Positions 7,401 to 15,954 are shown, counted from the first letter of the stretch. The stretch is DNA of 64,000 nt from Desulfonatronovibrio magnus (GCF_000934755.1 NZ_KN882183.1:1800-65799), one strand, 5' to 3'. Numbers and translations are program-made. Notes: generated by a model not told the origin, from the letters alone.

Positions 7401-7985
7401 ATGACTATACATTCCGCATCAAAGGGACAGGCAGCCTGGTTTACCGGACTGCCCGGATCAGGCAAAAGCAGCATAAGCCGAAAAGTTTATGAAAGGCTTA
7501 AAGAGCAAGGTCTTTATGCTGTTCACCTGCAAATGGATCAACGCCGCAAAGAATACTTCCCTGAACCGAGCTACACAAGCGAAGAAAGAAAAAAGGCTTA
7601 CCAGCTTTTTGCAGAAGAAGCAGCTGATCTTGCAGGACAGGGCCACTTTGTTATTATGGACGCAACTGCTCCCAAAAAAACAATGCGAGACATGGCCCGA
7701 AACCTTATTTCCCGGTTTATAGAAATACACATAGCCTGCTCCTTAGAGACTGCGATGCAGCGTGAGTCTAAACGCCCTGAAGGTCTTGTCATGGCGGATC
7801 TTTATACCAAGGCTTTGGAAAGAAAAAAAACTGGCAAGGATTTCTCAGGCTTAGGTCAGGTAATTGGAGTTGATGTCCCTTTTGAAAAAGATCCCAATGC
7901 TGAATGCGTCATAGAAAATGATGATCTGACGCTGGAACAGGCGGTTGAAAAGGCTCTTGAGTGTATTAAAGCTAAGCTGGAGTAG
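7401..7985 (+). CDS. Adenylylsulfate-kinase-like P-loop kinase
   Basis: A 194-residue protein with Walker A GLPGSGKSS at about residues 16-24 and the APS-kinase-like progression VYERLKEQG, LQMDQRRKEYFPEP, SEERKKAYQLFAEEAADLAGQGHFVIMDATAPKK and RFIEIHIACSLETAMQR. APS kinase (CysC) phosphorylates adenylylsulfate to PAPS. Here the GLDGDxxR substrate motif reads LQMDQRRKEYF, so a different substrate is possible. I take ATG at 7401; an in-frame TTG at 7350 would add 17 residues encoded by R2-like repeat. It follows the APH-fold gene by 260 bases of repeat-rich spacer, so co-transcription is possible but not compelling. Confidence 0.75.
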   Translation: MTIHSASKGQAAWFTGLPGSGKSSISRKVYERLKEQGLYAVHLQMDQRRKEYFPEPSYTSEERKKAYQLFAEEAADLAGQGHFVIMDATAPKKTMRDMARNLISRFIEIHIACSLETAMQRESKRPEGLVMADLYTKALERKKTGKDFSGLGQVIGVDVPFEKDPNAECVIENDDLTLEQAVEKALECIKAKLE

Positions 7986-8024
7986 CAGTTGAGATTGCCC
8001 GCAACTCAAGCTGATTAGATCAAT

Positions 8025-8392
8025 ATTCAGGATGGAAAAGGCTGAAGGCAAAAGGCTGAAGGCAAAAGGCTGAAGGCTGAAGACATTGGACATTGGACTT
8101 TAGCGACTTACTCCTGAAACCCAGTCATAAATAACAAGAAAATTTGAACCGCAAAGGCGCCAAGATCTCAAAGCTAAAGACAGTAGCTTTTTTTTGAAAA
8201 CCGGGCTTCGGTTCTCAAACAGGCAGCCTTTTCATTTGCCGTTCCCCGGCAAATGAAAAAACTTCTTTCTTCCTTTGCGTCCTTAGCGTCTTGAGTGAGT
8301 CTTCGAACGGGCGGTTAATTTTTTTTGGGGGGTTGCTGGCAAAGCCCGCATTAGACTATATACCTTGGCCAAAAGATAAGCAGTTAACTATA
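8025..8392. repeat. Intergenic repeat mosaic upstream of miaB
   Basis: It contains reversed heptamers (GGCTGAA units, 8040-8082), an R1-like piece (CGACTTACTCCTGAAACCC, AATAACAAGAAAATTT), an inverted pair AACCGCAAAGGCGCCAAG / CCTTTGCGTCCTTAGCGTC (8148-8166 and 8270-8291), and a perfect 13-bp hairpin TTTTCATTTGCCG-TTCCC-CGGCAAATGAAAA (8229-8259). It ends with an R1 tail GGGTTGCTGGCAAAGCCCGC (8329-8350). The hairpin with its T/A tracts could terminate transcription from either side. Confidence 0.6.
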
Positions 8393-9724
8393 ATGAAGTA
8401 TCAGATACTAACCTTTGGCTGTCAGATGAATGTCTCCGATTCTATCTGGCTTGAACAGGCCCTTAACGCACAGGGGCATGTCGTGGCTGAGCAGGAAGAC
8501 GAAGCTGAGTTTTTCATCGTCAATACCTGCAGTGTCAGGGAAAAGCCTGAACAAAAGGTTTACAGTCTTCTTGGCAGACTAAGAGATCAATACGAACGTA
8601 ATCCTGCGGTGTTTGTCTGTGTTGGCGGTTGCGTTGCTCAACAGGTGGGCACAGGTTTTCTGGAACGTTTTCCTTTTGTACGCCTGGTTTTCGGACCTGA
8701 TGGTCTGGTTATGGTTCCATCAGCCCTGCAGCGTCTTCTGGACCATGATAAACTCAAACTGAGTCTTCTGGACTTTTCTGAGCATTATCCGCAGCGTGAC
8801 AATTATCTGCCTGATACCCTGCCTCCTCAGGCTTATGTCAATATTATGCAGGGCTGTAACAATTTTTGTGCTTACTGCATCGTTCCTTACACCCGTGGGC
8901 GACAAAAATCCAGGGCTGCACAGGATATAGTTCAGGAATGTCAGGAACTTATAGCAAGAGGAGTCAAGGAAATCACCCTTCTTGGGCAAAATGTTAACAG
9001 TTATGGACAGGATAATCATGCAGAAGATGTAACATTTGCACAACTCTTAGAACTCATTGATGCCTTGCCGGGGCTGAAAAGGTTGCGTTTTACCACGTCA
9101 CACCCCAAAGACATGAGCTCAGATGTAATCAACTCCTTTAAAAGCCTGCACAACCTCTGTCCTTCGCTTCACCTTCCCCTGCAGTCAGGTTCAGATAATA
9201 TCCTCAAGGCCATGGGCAGAAAATACAATCAGAAACAATATCTTAATCTTATTGACATGTTGCGTGAGGCTTGCCCTGATATAACCATGACCACCGACCT
9301 GATGGTAGGTTTTCCCGGCGAGACGGATGGTGACTTTCAGGACACCCTGCATGTCATGAACCGGGTAGGTTTTGATTCAAGTTTTTCTTTTAAGTACTCT
9401 GACCGTCCCGGTGTCAGATCGGCTCAAATGGAGCCTAAAATTTCCGAAGCAGTCAAGACAGAGCGACTTCAGATCCTTCAAAAATTACAGGAAGACTGGA
9501 CATTGAAAAAATTACAGTCCAGAATAGGACGTAAAGATGAGATTTTGATTGAGGGACTGAGCAAAAAGCAGGCCCCCGAAGCTGTATTCTGGAAAGGAAG
9601 AGATTCCGGAGGAAGAGTGGTAAATATTCTTTTCAACACTTCTGAAGATCAGACTGGACGGATAGTTGAAGTCATCTTCACCAGGGCCAAAAAACATTCT
9701 TTAGAGGGGGAAGCATTATTATGA
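8393..9724 (+). CDS. miaB: tRNA-2-methylthio-N6-dimethylallyladenosine synthase MiaB
   Basis: A 443-residue radical-SAM methylthiotransferase that adds a methylthio group to i6A37 of tRNA. The N-terminal cluster ligands are Cys10 (FGCQMN), Cys46 (NTCSVR) and Cys80 (GGCVAQ); the radical-SAM triad is Cys155, Cys159 and Cys162 (CNNFCAYC). A C-terminal TRAM domain follows (about 375-440). The NTCSVREKPEQKVYSLLG signature distinguishes MiaB from RimO and MtaB. ATG at 8393 gives the standard N-terminus. The frame is open further upstream, but those codons are an R1 tail. The stop overlaps the next gene by four bases (ATGA), so translation of the nuclease-family gene is coupled. Confidence 0.96.
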   Translation: MKYQILTFGCQMNVSDSIWLEQALNAQGHVVAEQEDEAEFFIVNTCSVREKPEQKVYSLLGRLRDQYERNPAVFVCVGGCVAQQVGTGFLERFPFVRLVFGPDGLVMVPSALQRLLDHDKLKLSLLDFSEHYPQRDNYLPDTLPPQAYVNIMQGCNNFCAYCIVPYTRGRQKSRAAQDIVQECQELIARGVKEITLLGQNVNSYGQDNHAEDVTFAQLLELIDALPGLKRLRFTTSHPKDMSSDVINSFKSLHNLCPSLHLPLQSGSDNILKAMGRKYNQKQYLNLIDMLREACPDITMTTDLMVGFPGETDGDFQDTLHVMNRVGFDSSFSFKYSDRPGVRSAQMEPKISEAVKTERLQILQKLQEDWTLKKLQSRIGRKDEILIEGLSKKQAPEAVFWKGRDSGGRVVNILFNTSEDQTGRIVEVIFTRAKKHSLEGEALL

Positions 9725-10218
9725 TGATAAAAATGGAAGTTTTCGGACTGGCTATGGATGAAAAAACCAATATGCCATTGGTGATCCTTAAAGACAGCAC
9801 TGATAAATATATTCTGCCCATCTGGATCGGGGCCATGGAAGCCATGGCTATTTCTCTGCCTCTTAAAGGCATGACTTTGCCCCGACCCATGACTCATGAT
9901 CTGTTTCTCAATTCGCTGGAACAGCTCAATGCAGAGCTCCAGCATGTTGAGGTCAGCGAGATCAAGGACTCGACCTACTACGCAGTAATTGTTCTTACTC
10001 ATGGTGACAAGGAGTTCCGGGTAGACAGCAGACCTTCTGACGCCATTGCCATGGCAGTGCGGGCCAAGGCTCCCATCCTGGTTAATAAAACTATCCTGGA
10101 ACAGATTATGAAAGAAAATAACGGTGATTATCAGGTGGTTTTAAACGACGAAGAAGGCAAAAAATGGACAGAAATACTCGAAAAATATAGCCTTGATGAC
10201 ACCAAGTACAAGATGTAA
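9721..10218 (+). CDS. Bifunctional nuclease (BFN/DUF151) family protein
   Basis: A 165-residue protein with the BFN domain: MPLVILKDSTDKYILPIWIGAMEA, then FRVDSRPSDAIAMAVRAKAPI. These are the two family blocks; the SRPSDAIALA-type segment is nearly universal. Members of this family are annotated as nucleases from one plant study; the bacterial role is unsettled. It overlaps the miaB stop, a linkage seen in other Deltaproteobacteria. The start could be either ATG of the ATGATG pair at 9721. It ends 24 bases before the PHP gene. Confidence 0.9.
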   Translation: MMIKMEVFGLAMDEKTNMPLVILKDSTDKYILPIWIGAMEAMAISLPLKGMTLPRPMTHDLFLNSLEQLNAELQHVEVSEIKDSTYYAVIVLTHGDKEFRVDSRPSDAIAMAVRAKAPILVNKTILEQIMKENNGDYQVVLNDEEGKKWTEILEKYSLDDTKYKM

Positions 10219-10242
10219 AATTTTTTCCAGCGGAGATTGCAA

Positions 10243-10908
10243 TTGATAGACCTTCACATGCATACTGTTTACAGCGACGGGGAGCTTATCCCTGCAGAAC
10301 TGGCTAGACGAGCTAAAGCCATTGGATATAAGGCCATTGCCTTCACCGACCATGCAGACCATTCCAATGTTGAGCATATTCTCTCCAACCTGCAGAAAAT
10401 GGTCAATGATTATTCGCTTTATACTGAAATTGAAATTCTTGCCGGAGTTGAACTGACTCATGTACCTCCGGCCCTTATTCCCCAGCTCATGGACACAGCC
10501 AGAAATCTTGGTGCCCAGATAGTTGTCGTGCACGGGGAGACCATTGTTGAGCCTGTTGCCGCAGGTACAAATCATGCAGCAATTATGGCCGGGGTGGACG
10601 TGCTGGCCCATCCAGGCTTGCTGACTCCACAAGACGCCTCGCTTGCTGCAGACAAAGGAGTTTATGTGGAAATAACTACACGAAAGGGGCACAGCCTGAC
10701 CAATGGTCATGTTTTATCCATGGCGAGAAAATATGGATTTAAACTGGTTATCAACAATGATGCCCATGCCCCGGGAGATCTTGTAAGCAAGGAAATGCGC
10801 TACAAAATCGCTCTTGGAGCCGGCATGAGTGAACAGGAGTATCTTCAGGCTGAACAAAACTCTCTTGACATCCTGGCCAAAGCAGGTTCTACACGAATAG
10901 CGAAATAG
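10243..10908 (+). CDS. PHP-domain metal-dependent phosphatase (histidinol-phosphatase type)
   Basis: A 221-residue protein with the PHP motifs DLHMHTVYSDGE (HxH, residues 5-7), FTDHADHSN, GVELTHV, VVHGE, LAHPG and NNDAHAPGD, which together bind a trinuclear metal centre. PHP enzymes hydrolyse phosphate esters such as histidinol phosphate; the exact substrate is not determined. No ATG is available at the N-terminus. Two TTG codons are possible: I prefer 10243, seven bases after GGAG, over 10237, which touches the GGAG. It sits in a run of same-strand genes from miaB to the sirtuin. Confidence 0.85.
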   Translation: MIDLHMHTVYSDGELIPAELARRAKAIGYKAIAFTDHADHSNVEHILSNLQKMVNDYSLYTEIEILAGVELTHVPPALIPQLMDTARNLGAQIVVVHGETIVEPVAAGTNHAAIMAGVDVLAHPGLLTPQDASLAADKGVYVEITTRKGHSLTNGHVLSMARKYGFKLVINNDAHAPGDLVSKEMRYKIALGAGMSEQEYLQAEQNSLDILAKAGSTRIAK

Positions 10909-10945
10909 TTTTGATTTTAACTGGAAGACCTTAGACCTAAAAAAC

Positions 10946-11728
10946 ATGAAAGATTACCAGAAACAACTTTGCACAAAGGCTGCTCAAGCCCTGCAAAAAT
11001 CCCATTTTGCCATTGCCATGACCGGAGCCGGCATATCAGTACCCAGCGGTATTCCTGATTTTAGAAGTCCTGGAGGATTATGGTCAAAATTTGATCCGGA
11101 ATCAGTATGCTCTGAATGGGCTCTGAGAAACAATCAGGCTGGAGTGTGGGAGTTTCTACTGGATGCTGTTAAAATGTTTGCCCAGGCAAAACCTAATCCA
11201 GCCCACCGCGCCCTGGCTGGTCTTGAAGATACAGGAATAATCAAGGCAGTCATTACCCAGAACATTGATAACCTGCATCAGGAGGCAGGAAGCAAGGAAG
11301 TTGTTGAATTTCACGGAGGTTGCGGGTCTTTTTTCTGCAATTCATGCGCTAAAACCTATCCATCTGTCATGGCCTTAGATCTTACAAAGAATGATATCCC
11401 CTGGCTGTGCATGGATTGCCAGGGCATCATTCGGCCAGCTGTGGTTTTCTTTGGTGAAAGCATTCCTGAACAGGCTATGTATAAAACCCGTGAATATGCA
11501 GACAAGACGGATCTTGTAGTGATCATCGGCACATCCGGCGAAGTAGCTCCAGCCAATATTATACCAACCCTGGTCAAAAACAATGGCGGCACTGTGATAG
11601 AAATCAATCTCGGCTCCACGGCCTACGACGGTTTGTCTGATATCAAACTGGACATGCCTGCAGAAATCGCCCTTCCAGAAATTTTAAGCAAAATAGAACA
11701 CCATATATTAACAAATAACACAAGCTAA
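10946..11728 (+). CDS. cobB: NAD-dependent protein deacylase, sirtuin family (CobB-like)
   Basis: A 260-residue Sir2 protein. The NAD-binding TGAGISVPSGIPDFRSPGGLW spans residues 26-45, TQNIDNLHQEAG 104-115, catalytic His123 is in EFHGG, and the zinc ligands are Cys131, Cys134, Cys155 and Cys158 (CNSC and CMDC). IIGTSGEVAPA closes the Rossmann fold. It removes acyl groups from lysines using NAD. The Ala-Tyr/Arg signature of class III desuccinylases is not obvious to me. ATG 10946. It ends 20 bases before tolQ, so it may be the promoter-proximal part of the tol operon. Confidence 0.93.
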   Translation: MKDYQKQLCTKAAQALQKSHFAIAMTGAGISVPSGIPDFRSPGGLWSKFDPESVCSEWALRNNQAGVWEFLLDAVKMFAQAKPNPAHRALAGLEDTGIIKAVITQNIDNLHQEAGSKEVVEFHGGCGSFFCNSCAKTYPSVMALDLTKNDIPWLCMDCQGIIRPAVVFFGESIPEQAMYKTREYADKTDLVVIIGTSGEVAPANIIPTLVKNNGGTVIEINLGSTAYDGLSDIKLDMPAEIALPEILSKIEHHILTNNTS

Positions 11729-11748
11729 GCATAAAAAGGCCTGAACGT

Positions 11749-12447
11749 ATGAATACCTTAATTCCAGAGCAGGGTCTCTGGTCCATGGTGGTCCAGTCAT
11801 CCCTGCTGATACAGTTCATCATGCTTGTTCTTTTAATTATGTCTGTGTCCAGTTGGACCATAATTATATTCAAATTTATTACCTTCAAGCGTTTCAGATC
11901 TGTAGTTCAGGAACAAATAGAAAACTTTGACCGGGCCGCTGATCTGGCTGAAGCCATGAAATCATCGCGCCAGAGTGCTCATTCGCCCCTTTATGAAATT
12001 GGCCTGGCTGCTCTCAAGGAAATTCAGAAACTGGAAAAAAGTAATCTCTCTGCCAGTGTCAAGTTTCGCATAGCTGAGGACAATGTGCGACGAGTGTTGC
12101 GCCAGGGTGTGAGTTCTCATTTGAAAAGACTTGCCTCATCTTTGACTTTTCTGGCCATTTGCGCCAACTCATCCCTGCTTATAGGCCTGCTCGGTACGGT
12201 CTGGGGCATTATGAATTCATTTCATTCCATTGGGGTGCAAAGAGGTGCTACACTGGCTACAGTGGCTCCAGGCATATCTGAAGCTCTTATTACTACTGCA
12301 TTCGGGCTGGTAGTTGCAATCCCGGCTACCATATTTTATAATCTTCTATGGGAAAGGCTCAACAACATTCAATCCGATCTTATTGATTTTGCCGGATCTT
12401 TTTTGAACCGGGCCCAGCGTGAACTGCCCTGGATGGAAAAAAAATAA
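11749..12447 (+). CDS. tolQ: TolQ/ExbB-family proton channel subunit
   Basis: A 232-residue inner-membrane protein with three membrane segments: about 20-40, 135-160 (ICANSSLLIGLLGTVWGIMNSF) and 175-200 (ISEALITTAFGLVVAIPATIFYNLL). It forms the proton-driven motor with TolR that energises the Tol-Pal system during outer-membrane constriction. The order tolQ-tolR-tolA-tolB-pal that follows decides TolQ over ExbB. The last codons are WMEKK, and the stop TAA at 12445-12447 falls within the left end of an M1 element (separate entry), so the insertion appears to have set or replaced the C-terminus. Confidence 0.92.
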   Translation: MNTLIPEQGLWSMVVQSSLLIQFIMLVLLIMSVSSWTIIIFKFITFKRFRSVVQEQIENFDRAADLAEAMKSSRQSAHSPLYEIGLAALKEIQKLEKSNLSASVKFRIAEDNVRRVLRQGVSSHLKRLASSLTFLAICANSSLLIGLLGTVWGIMNSFHSIGVQRGATLATVAPGISEALITTAFGLVVAIPATIFYNLLWERLNNIQSDLIDFAGSFLNRAQRELPWMEKK

Positions 12448-12524
12448 TAGTCTTGCCTTTTTTAAGGTAAGCAGGGGACAGGCACTCCGGGCCCCATGCT
12501 ACATCCAACGGTCTAAACTATTAC
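12444..12524. mobile_element. M1 element, short copy (81 bp) between tolQ and tolR
   Basis: It runs from ATAATAGTCTTGCC to the complementary GGTCTAAACTATTAC, with the M1 core AGCAGGGGACAGGCACTCC inside. The flanks GAAAAAAA (left) and GAAATAAG (right) are 6/8 alike, compatible with a decayed 8-bp duplication. It supplies the tolQ stop codon. Confidence 0.55.
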
Positions 12525-12586
12525 GAAATAAGTAAACCACCGGGCAGAAAAATATCTGACTCTCATGTTGCTTTGGAGGAAAAATC

Positions 12587-12994
12587 ATGGATTTTGATCC
12601 CCTGGGTAAGGGATTTATTACCCAGACTAATGTTACTCCCATTGTGGATGTAATGCTTGTTTTGCTCATTATTTTCATGATCACTGCTCCTATGCTCACC
12701 CAGGGTCTTGAGGTTGATCTGCCAAGAACCACAACCGTTGAAACCCTGCCACAAGATCATGACAACTTAGTCATCAGCATAGACCGGGAAAATAAAATCA
12801 GTATTGATGAGTATGAAGTGGAATTAAGTCAGATAGCTACGCATTTGGAAAGAATAGTTCAGGACCGGGACAGACTTGTCTACCTGCGGGCTGACGAAGT
12901 GGTTCCATACGGACTTGTGGTTAATGTAATGTCAAGAATTAAAGAAGCTGGAATAGACCGACTTGGAGTTGTTGCCCTCCCTGAAGAGGACTGA
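12587..12994 (+). CDS. tolR: TolR/ExbD-family protein
   Basis: A 135-residue protein with a single N-terminal membrane span, about residues 20-40 (NVTPIVDVMLVLLIIFMITAP). The channel aspartate Asp22 sits in the TPIVDVMLVLL motif, as expected for TolR/ExbD. The periplasmic part, about 45-135, has the usual EVDLP and LVYLRADEVVPYG blocks. It works with TolQ as a proton-driven stator. ATG 12587 is preceded by TTGGAGGAA. Between tolQ and this gene lie 139 bases containing an M1 element, unusual for a tightly packed tol operon. Confidence 0.93.
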   Translation: MDFDPLGKGFITQTNVTPIVDVMLVLLIIFMITAPMLTQGLEVDLPRTTTVETLPQDHDNLVISIDRENKISIDEYEVELSQIATHLERIVQDRDRLVYLRADEVVPYGLVVNVMSRIKEAGIDRLGVVALPEED

Positions 12995-12998
12995 CACT

Positions 12999-13820
12999 AT
13001 GCAATTAGCCTCGTTCCTGGTCTCTATTACAGTGCATCTAATTTTCATCATTGTTTCGGTTACTTATACCGGCATTACAAAACAGCACCCCATTGACCTT
13101 GACCGCAAGGTACACATGGTGGAGCTTGTATATATGGCTGAACCAGAACCAGCACCTGTTCCTGACCCACCTGCCCCTGCAGCACCAGACCCTCCGGCAC
13201 CTCCTGAACCATCTCCTCCTCCGGAACCAGAGCCAGTGCCTGAACCTGAACCTGCAGAAGTGGAAATACCTCAGGATCCAACACCTGAACCCAAGCCGGA
13301 ACCAGAGCCGCAGCCTGAGCCTGAGCCAGCTCCCAAACCTGAGCCTCCACCCGAGCCTGCTCCTGCGCCAGAGCCCCCCCCTGAGCCAGCACAGGATAAA
13401 ACTCCTTCAGCAGAGGAGCGGCTGGCTCAAGAGCTTGCAGCCCTTAGAGAAGACGTTGAAAGACAGGCCCAGGGACAGGCTCCAAGAGAGCAGGCCGGAC
13501 TTCAGGAAATTTATGCAGCAAGAGCCGAAAGGCTGATCAAACGTAACTGGAGATACCCGAGAATCGGAGGTTCTTCCAACCTTGTGGTTAGAATTGAGGT
13601 TGGCATAGATCAGACCGGGAGGATTATCAGTTCCCGTGTAGTCCGAAGCTCAGGCAGAGAGGATTTTGACCATTCAGCCCTGCGAGCCATTGAGGATACC
13701 GCACAACTGCCTGAACCACCTACAACAAGAATCAGAACACTGATAATTGACTTCAACCTCCAGGACCTGCGCAGCCAAACAGAAATTACGCTTATAGCCC
13801 ACTTAGATCTCAAAAAATAA
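12999..13820 (+). CDS. tolA: TolA-like protein with TonB-type C-terminus and Pro/Glu spacer
   Basis: A 273-residue protein: N-terminal membrane anchor at about 4-24 (SFLVSITVHLIFIIVSVTY), then a proline/glutamate-rich spacer, residues about 45-135, built from EPxPEP-type repeats, then a short charged helix (ERLAQELAALREDVERQ) and a C-terminal TolA/TonB domain (LIKRNWRYPRIGG, VGIDQTGRIISSRVVRSSG). The spacer crosses the periplasm to reach Pal/TolB. A Pro/Glu spacer is more typical of TonB than of the Ala-rich helix of enteric TolA, so the gene could be called tonB on domain grounds; position between tolR and tolB supports TolA. ATG 12999 follows GAAGAGGA; the frame extends upstream inside tolR without a binding site. 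Confidence 0.88.
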   Translation: MQLASFLVSITVHLIFIIVSVTYTGITKQHPIDLDRKVHMVELVYMAEPEPAPVPDPPAPAAPDPPAPPEPSPPPEPEPVPEPEPAEVEIPQDPTPEPKPEPEPQPEPEPAPKPEPPPEPAPAPEPPPEPAQDKTPSAEERLAQELAALREDVERQAQGQAPREQAGLQEIYAARAERLIKRNWRYPRIGGSSNLVVRIEVGIDQTGRIISSRVVRSSGREDFDHSALRAIEDTAQLPEPPTTRIRTLIIDFNLQDLRSQTEITLIAHLDLKK

Positions 13821-13832
13821 TAAGGTTAAAAT

Positions 13833-15179
13833 ATGCTTATAAAAAAAATTCTTCCCAAACAACTTACTTTTTTAATCGTGTTGAGCGTTTTACTGCTCAT
13901 GTCCAACTCATCTCTGCTGGCCCAGGAAAGCCTTAAAATTGACATCTTCGGACCAGGTCAAGACCAGATCAATATTTTCATTGCACCTGCTCTGCCCCTT
14001 GGCCATGACGTTTTCCAGGATAATGAGCATCCTGAACGTATCCGCAATCTGTTACGACAGAACTTACGCCTGCTGCCCTTTCTGAGAGATACCCGTGACG
14101 CTGAAATTCTTGGAGGCCCTGAAGTGGCTGGGGTTCGTGGAGCAGATATTGATTTTCGAAAATTCAATCTTTCCAGGGTTGATATGCTCATTACTATTGG
14201 CGTGGATCAGCAGGCTGGGCTGCCAGGGTCTGTGGAGCTCAGGGCCTTTGAGGTGTTTGGGCAACGTATGGTCCTGGGAAAAGCCTATACGGTTCACGAA
14301 CCCGATCAAATTCATCTGATGGTGCGTCGCTTTTGTGCCGAACTTATGGATTACCTCACCGGTCATGGTGGCTTTTTCCAGGCAAAGATCGCATTTGAGC
14401 GCAAACATGATGATATAAAGGAAATCTGGACTGTTACTCCTTTGGGGCATGACCTTAGAAGGATCACCAGTCTGAATGCCATAGCACTAAGTCCTGAGTG
14501 GTCTCCTGACAGTGAAAAAATCGCCTTTACCCTGCTCAAGGACAACAGAAACTCTCTTGGAGTCTGGACAAGGAGCACAGATGAAGTCAGTGTATATAAT
14601 TTACCTGGCAATACAGTCATATCCCCTGCTTTTGCTCCAGACGGAAGACTCAGCGTGAGCATTGATCCCATGGGAAGACCGGACATTTACTGGTTAGACA
14701 GAGATTTTCGCATGGACAAAGCAATAATGGAACATTGGGCCATAGATGTTTCGCCCAGCTTTGATCGTTCTGGGAATAAAATGGCCTTTGCATCTGGCCG
14801 CCTCGGTAATCCTCATATCTTTGTTATTAACCTGGCCACCAACCAGGTACAAAGGGTTACTTATGATGGCAGATACAATACCAACCCAACCATTAGTCCT
14901 GATGGTCGATATGTCGCGTTTACAAGGCAAACTCCGGATGGACACCGAATATTTCTGACCGATCTCGAAACAGGGAGAGAAAGACAGTTGAGCTTTGGTC
15001 CAGGCAATGATGAGGACCCAAGCTTTGCTCCAGACGGATACTTTATTGCCTTTTCATCCAATCGAGATGGACGCTACAGGCTTTACCTGACTACCCGCAA
15101 CGGCGACTCTCCAATAATTATACCTACAGGCGACGGACATGCCACTGCCCCAGCCTGGGGAAGAGAGCCTGAATTTTAG
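13833..15179 (+). CDS. tolB: Tol-Pal system beta-propeller protein TolB
   Basis: A 448-residue periplasmic protein. The signal peptide is about residues 1-32 (hydrophobic LTFLIVLSVLLLMSNSSLLA, then QE). An N-terminal domain of about 35-180 is followed by six WD40-like propeller blades, each with the SPDGxxxAFxS/T type motif: LSPEWSPDSEKIAFT, SFDRSGNKMAFAS, ISPDGRYVAFTR, FAPDGYFIAFSSNRDG. TolB shuttles between Pal and TolA. It begins 13 bases after tolA. The spacer to pal (15180-15339) contains GGCTGAA heptamers and no gene. Confidence 0.95.
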   Translation: MLIKKILPKQLTFLIVLSVLLLMSNSSLLAQESLKIDIFGPGQDQINIFIAPALPLGHDVFQDNEHPERIRNLLRQNLRLLPFLRDTRDAEILGGPEVAGVRGADIDFRKFNLSRVDMLITIGVDQQAGLPGSVELRAFEVFGQRMVLGKAYTVHEPDQIHLMVRRFCAELMDYLTGHGGFFQAKIAFERKHDDIKEIWTVTPLGHDLRRITSLNAIALSPEWSPDSEKIAFTLLKDNRNSLGVWTRSTDEVSVYNLPGNTVISPAFAPDGRLSVSIDPMGRPDIYWLDRDFRMDKAIMEHWAIDVSPSFDRSGNKMAFASGRLGNPHIFVINLATNQVQRVTYDGRYNTNPTISPDGRYVAFTRQTPDGHRIFLTDLETGRERQLSFGPGNDEDPSFAPDGYFIAFSSNRDGRYRLYLTTRNGDSPIIIPTGDGHATAPAWGREPEF

Positions 15180-15339
15180 GCAAGGCTGAAGGCTGAAGAG
15201 GGAAGGGAAGAGATGGCTACAGGTTTATTCTCGCACCAAGACTGGAGCGATCCAAATGCTATGATCCTGCATTACAGAATTTTTTGTTTTTATCCATACC
15301 CGTGTTTTAAACTACGATTAGAATGTACAGGAGGAAGTT

Positions 15340-15936
15340 ATGAATCAGAAGAGGTATTTTATTTTGCTGGCTTTGCTCGCTGCCTTGGTCTTAAGCTTTG
15401 GTTGCGGCAAACAAACTGTAGATACCCCCCGGGACCCTCACGCTCAGTTGAGCGAAGAGGAACGCGCAAGACTGGCTGAAGAACAAAGAAGACAGGAGAT
15501 GGAACGGCAGGCCCTTGAAGAAAGAAGACTGCAGGAGGAAAGGCTGGCCCGGGAACGAGACCGCGTAAGCGATGAGCAGCTTCTTGAAGAGGTTATTGAT
15601 GTCATTCTGGCTACTCGCATCCACTTCGCGTTTGATTCTTACGAACTAAACCAGGAAGCAAGGTCGGAACTCCAGAAGATTGCCGAGAATTTGAAAAAAT
15701 TCGACACTTTGCGCTTAGTCATTGAAGGACATTGCGACGAAAGAGGTACAGCCGAATACAACCTTGCCCTTGGCGAAAGAAGAGCAAGAGCAGCCTACGA
15801 GTTTCTGATCCTGCTGGGAGTACCTTCTCAGCGATTGCAGATCATAAGCTACGGCGAAGAAAGGCCCTTGGATCCTCGTTCCAATGAAAGTGCCTGGGCT
15901 CAGAACAGAAGAGCCGAGTTCAAAATTCTCCAATAG
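15340..15936 (+). CDS. pal: Peptidoglycan-associated lipoprotein Pal with extra coiled-coil spacer
   Basis: A 198-residue lipoprotein. The signal peptide ends in the lipobox LSFGC, with Cys22 the lipidated residue. Residues about 40-85 form an uninterrupted E/R/Q-rich helix (SEEERARLAEEQRRQEMERQ and so on), likely a coiled coil, that most Pal proteins lack. The OmpA-like peptidoglycan-binding domain follows: IHFAFDSYELN, IEGHCDERGTAEYNLALGERRA, ISYGEERP. Pal ties the outer membrane to the wall and is the receptor of TolB/TolA. GGAGG lies eight bases before ATG 15340. The usual cpoB/ybgF gene does not follow; its coiled-coil function might be partly carried by the extra helix (inference). Confidence 0.93.
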   Translation: MNQKRYFILLALLAALVLSFGCGKQTVDTPRDPHAQLSEEERARLAEEQRRQEMERQALEERRLQEERLARERDRVSDEQLLEEVIDVILATRIHFAFDSYELNQEARSELQKIAENLKKFDTLRLVIEGHCDERGTAEYNLALGERRARAAYEFLILLGVPSQRLQIISYGEERPLDPRSNESAWAQNRRAEFKILQ

Positions 15937-15954
15937 ATAACGCTACAGCACCGC

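Noticed and set aside
8291-8392. N-terminal extension of MiaB by 34 residues
   Set aside because: These codons are the end of an R1 repeat and the MiaB family begins at the MKYQILTFGC start.
13075-13536. Long open frames overlapping tolA on both strands
   Set aside because: They arise from the low-complexity Pro/Glu repeat of tolA read in other frames.
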